DNA from: Chloroflexota bacterium
GTDB taxonomy: Bacteria; Chloroflexota; Anaerolineae; Promineifilales; Promineifilaceae
Length of the DNA: 6,501 nt
NCBI GenBank assembly: GCA_008501785.1
Contig: QQUD01000847.1
Location: 1 to 6,501 of the forward strand
Direction of reading: 5' to 3'
Shown: in pieces, positions 4,478-6,501 of the stretch
Numbering within the stretch: position 1 is the stretch's first letter
How the letters are laid out: the number at the start of each line of letters is the position of its first letter
Translations under genes and position numbers: made by a program
Notes under the pieces: generated by a model
What the model saw: the letters and a program-made list of their open reading frames with translations, nothing else
Database searches by the model: none
Told to the model about the DNA's origin: nothing

Positions 4478-6428
4478 CGAGTTTGTATCCGTAACCGCGT
4501 AGGGTATGTAAATATTTGGGAGTTTTAGGGTTTGGCTCAATTTTTTGGCGCAGACGGCTCATTGCACTGTTAAGACGGCTTTGCTCTGGGTCAAACTCAT
4601 CATATTTTTCATTTAGACCCTCTTCTACAATCATTTTTCGTTCGCATAGTTGGCCGATTCGCTCATAGAGATAATTTAGAATTCTGAACTCTTGCAACGT
4701 TAAATTGATTGTTTTGCCTTCAACCCAAACTGTTTTATTGTGCTTATCTATCCACAGTCTATTAAACGCTTCTTGAGGGACGGTTTCCTGGGTTTTTCTA
4801 GCTAATTTGTCGGCTAAAATCGTTGCTGTCAGTAAAGCATGCACATAATTAACTAAAACTCGTCGCGTATAGTGCGTGTCAATCTTGTAATCAGCTATTT
4901 CGCCTAAAGCACAAAAATATAGACCACCTAAATAACTTTCGAAAGACCATCCTGTCATTTTGCCAGCTAATTGCCGGATCTGCTCAACAAGCGTTAATAC
5001 GTTAGAAACAGATTGCCTGAGATTGTCTTTTTGAATGTCATCTTCAAATGCATTTGCCTGGATCAATCGCTGTTCTAATTCAAATCGTTGTTGAAAATTG
5101 GATGAGCGGAGAAGGGAGAACTTAACGGCCGTTTCCAATGAAACAAAATCACGGAGTATGGGAGCATTTCTAACTTGAGCAAAATCCGTTAACCAACTTT
5201 CTCCTTGTTGGTCAATTAAAACTGTATCTAACTGAATATTTCCATGTGTTAGGCTCCAATATCCGCCATCTTGTCCTAGGGTGCCTATTTTATTGAATGC
5301 CGCTGCTGGATTTAAGTATGAATGCTCAGTTGAATCGTCAAGATAAATATTGAAATGGGTAGGTGACAAATCAATATGTACTAGATTTGCCGCTAATGCG
5401 TTAGAACAGATACTTTTAATTATATTTTGGAGATGATCGTCTGTTTCAAATAAGGGGCTGAGATTTAACCAATCACTATAAAAAGGCAATAAGCTGTCTG
5501 TAGTCTGGAATGATCGCCTTTGCCGATACCAATCACCGAGATTTTTTGTATACAAATGCTTAATTGCATTAACTACATTGGACAATGGGCGGCTCTGCCA
5601 GGTTTGTTGTAAAGATTCTGTTTCTTCAAGGTCACTCCCCATATAAGTGTATGCAATTGCGGAATAGTGGACAGTCTCCTCTGTGTTAAGCTTGCCAATA
5701 TTCGCAATACCTGCTCTCTGCGGCACTGATAGTTCATAATGTTTTTTTTCATTTAAAATAACTATTTTTTGACCACAGGAAACAATATATTGTTGAGAAA
5801 TACCATTTTGGTCAAACGCATACACCGGTAAAATAACGCGATTGTCATGGTATGAGAAAATATTACCGATAGTGATTTGACTGCTTTTGAAAAACAGCAT
5901 TCGGAATAAGTCTTCTAATTCGATGCAACGCCTTGTAAAAATCTCATCTTTTAATTTTGACTCGATTAAACGGATGATTTGAGGAAAGGAAAGGACAGAA
6001 TCCCAATGAATGACCAGATCGCGATTTATGTTTACATATTGTGATATGGCTTGGTGAACGGCCGTTAATAAAGCCTCTAAACTATCTCGTTTGTCCACAA
6101 AATCAATAGCGGGAGGAAGCGTTTCTGTAGTTGGTTTCAGTGCATCAACAACATCTCGATAGGATGGGTATCGTGTCAGAATAATTTTGGGGATAGAAGA
6201 AGGTATTTCTTTTGCTAACAGCAGACCGCTTTTATCTTTATCATCTGTGTCATCATTGAGCCGCATATCAAGGATGGCAATGTGGATATGATTTTCTTCC
6301 AATAAAGCCAATGCTGCTGTGGGTGAACTCGCTGAAAATACGTGATACCTGTTTGAAGATAACAGTTCACTGCATGCGTTCAAATAATCTGGATGGTTAT
6401 CAACAAGTAAAATAGAAATTTGAGTCAA
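4470..6428 (-). CDS. Receiver - kinase-like (probably inactive) - OmpR/PhoB winged-helix regulator
   Basis: Predicted cytoplasmic transcription regulator of 652 residues. Residues about 4-128 are a receiver domain: ILLVDN with Asp10 in the acidic pocket, phospho-acceptor Asp54 (AILDMRL), Thr85 (ILTRYPS) and Lys113 (DFVDKR) all present, so phosphorylation is plausible. Residues about 185-545 look like a protein kinase/aminoglycoside-phosphotransferase fold: an N-lobe-like stretch (about 185-225), a catalytic-loop-like LTHGNIQLDTVLID (393-406) and a DFG-like TDFAQ (414-418) followed by RDFVSLE. The usual HGD aspartate is Asn397 and the usual metal-binding Asn is Thr402, so it is probably a pseudokinase. 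Residues about 555-652 are an OmpR/PhoB winged helix (NLTLQEFRILNYL, SRLRQKIEPNP, TLRGYGYKLV). Start: TTG at 6428 has GGAAG six bases upstream and begins MTQISILLVDN; TTG at 6434 is in frame but has no spaced Shine-Dalgarno. An in-frame stop at 6459-6461 limits extension. Normal response regulators are about 230 residues, so the insertion is exceptional. Targets unknown. Confidence 0.88.
   Translation of the reverse strand: MTQISILLVDNHPDYLNACSELLSSNRYHVFSASSPTAALALLEENHIHIAILDMRLNDDTDDKDKSGLLLAKEIPSSIPKIILTRYPSYRDVVDALKPTTETLPPAIDFVDKRDSLEALLTAVHQAISQYVNINRDLVIHWDSVLSFPQIIRLIESKLKDEIFTRRCIELEDLFRMLFFKSSQITIGNIFSYHDNRVILPVYAFDQNGISQQYIVSCGQKIVILNEKKHYELSVPQRAGIANIGKLNTEETVHYSAIAYTYMGSDLEETESLQQTWQSRPLSNVVNAIKHLYTKNLGDWYRQRRSFQTTDSLLPFYSDWLNLSPLFETDDHLQNIIKSICSNALAANLVHIDLSPTHFNIYLDDSTEHSYLNPAAAFNKIGTLGQDGGYWSLTHGNIQLDTVLIDQQGESWLTDFAQVRNAPILRDFVSLETAVKFSLLRSSNFQQRFELEQRLIQANAFEDDIQKDNLRQSVSNVLTLVEQIRQLAGKMTGWSFESYLGGLYFCALGEIADYKIDTHYTRRVLVNYVHALLTATILADKLARKTQETVPQEAFNRLWIDKHNKTVWVEGKTINLTLQEFRILNYLYERIGQLCERKMIVEEGLNEKYDEFDPEQSRLNSAMSRLRQKIEPNPKTPKYLHTLRGYGYKLVS
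5124..5133. repeat. AACGGCCGTT iterated palindrome, copy 6
   Basis: Perfect copy in the AT-rich regulator gene, encoding Thr-Ala-Val in the kinase-like domain just after the RDFVSLE motif. Confidence 0.9.
6057..6066. repeat. AACGGCCGTT iterated palindrome, copy 7
   Basis: Perfect copy in the last helix of the receiver domain of the regulator, encoding Thr-Ala-Val. Confidence 0.9.
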
Positions 6429-6434
6429 AACCAA

Positions 6435-6439
6435 CTTCC
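6435..6439 (-). promoter_or_regulatory. Weak ribosome binding site that selects the TTG start at 6428
   Basis: GGAAG on the minus strand, 6 bases from TTG at 6428 but directly abutting TTG at 6434. The spacing favours the shorter protein. Confidence 0.5.
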
Positions 6440-6462
6440 ATAACCGTGAAATCAGCTGTTAA

Positions 6463-6480
6463 TATTGCAATCTGGCAATA
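6463..6480. promoter_or_regulatory. Inverted repeat upstream of the regulator, possible autoregulatory site
   Basis: TATTGC (6463-6468) and GCAATA (6475-6480) with a 6-base spacer, 34 bp upstream of the regulator start codon. Regulators often bind dyads at this place, but OmpR-type proteins more often use direct repeats, so the link is tentative. The window ends 21 bp further on, so the full promoter cannot be seen. Confidence 0.3.
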
Positions 6481-6501
6481 GCGATAAATTTATTTGTAAA
6501 T

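Noticed and set aside
4301..4540. 79-codon minus-strand frame crossing the end of the regulator gene
   Set aside because: It runs through the winged-helix end, the fold-back and the terminator; no ribosome site, no recognisable domain, and the AT-rich spacer explains the open frame.
6400..6441. ATG at 6441 as start of the regulator
   Set aside because: It is out of frame with the receiver domain and reaches a stop after 13 codons (MEVGFDSNFYFTC). The in-frame starts are TTG codons.

Overview
The window reads as ordinary chromosomal DNA from an uncultured or little-studied bacterium. The best guess is Chloroflexota (Anaerolineae or a related class). That guess rests on the overall style: a surface lipoprotein with a long Pro/Thr linker and an SH3b domain, a variant YchF, and a very large multidomain regulator with a C-terminal winged helix. 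No rRNA, tRNA, CRISPR array, transposase or phage gene is visible. The taxonomic call is inference and should not be leaned on.

Layout. Positions 1-696 (+) hold the C-terminal two thirds of a branched-chain amino acid aminotransferase, cut by the window edge. It converges on an SH3b lipoprotein gene (736-1758, -), and the two share a 12-bp hairpin at 706-733. A 227-bp spacer (1759-1985) with three inverted repeats follows, then a YchF-type P-loop NTPase (1986-3074, -). Upstream of that gene are a probable extended -10 promoter and an 83-bp nested palindromic element (3199-3281). Next come a 33-codon membrane peptide gene (3294-3395, -), an SPFH/Band-7 protein (3444-4238, -), a spacer with a strong minus-strand terminator (4376-4405), and a 652-residue protein (4470-6428, -). 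That last protein joins a receiver domain, a kinase/aminoglycoside-phosphotransferase-like domain that looks catalytically dead, and an OmpR/PhoB-type DNA-binding domain. All genes except the aminotransferase are on the minus strand.

How the genes may work together. The aminotransferase, lipoprotein and YchF genes look like unrelated housekeeping or envelope genes with their own signals. The SPFH gene and the small membrane peptide are 48 bp apart with no terminator between them, so they are probably co-transcribed. The SPFH protein has no membrane segment of its own and the peptide is essentially one glycine-zipper membrane helix, so the peptide may anchor it. The large regulator lies upstream on the same strand but is separated by a terminator; a regulatory link is possible but unproven. 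The part from about 3.4 kb onward is visibly more AT-rich than the first 3.2 kb.

The most striking DNA-level signal is a highly iterated palindrome, AACGGCCGTT: seven perfect copies plus two more ACGGCCGT cores in 6.5 kb, where about 0.006 perfect 10-mers would be expected by chance. It occurs in genes (all three reading frames) and between genes, in the manner of the cyanobacterial HIP1 repeat.
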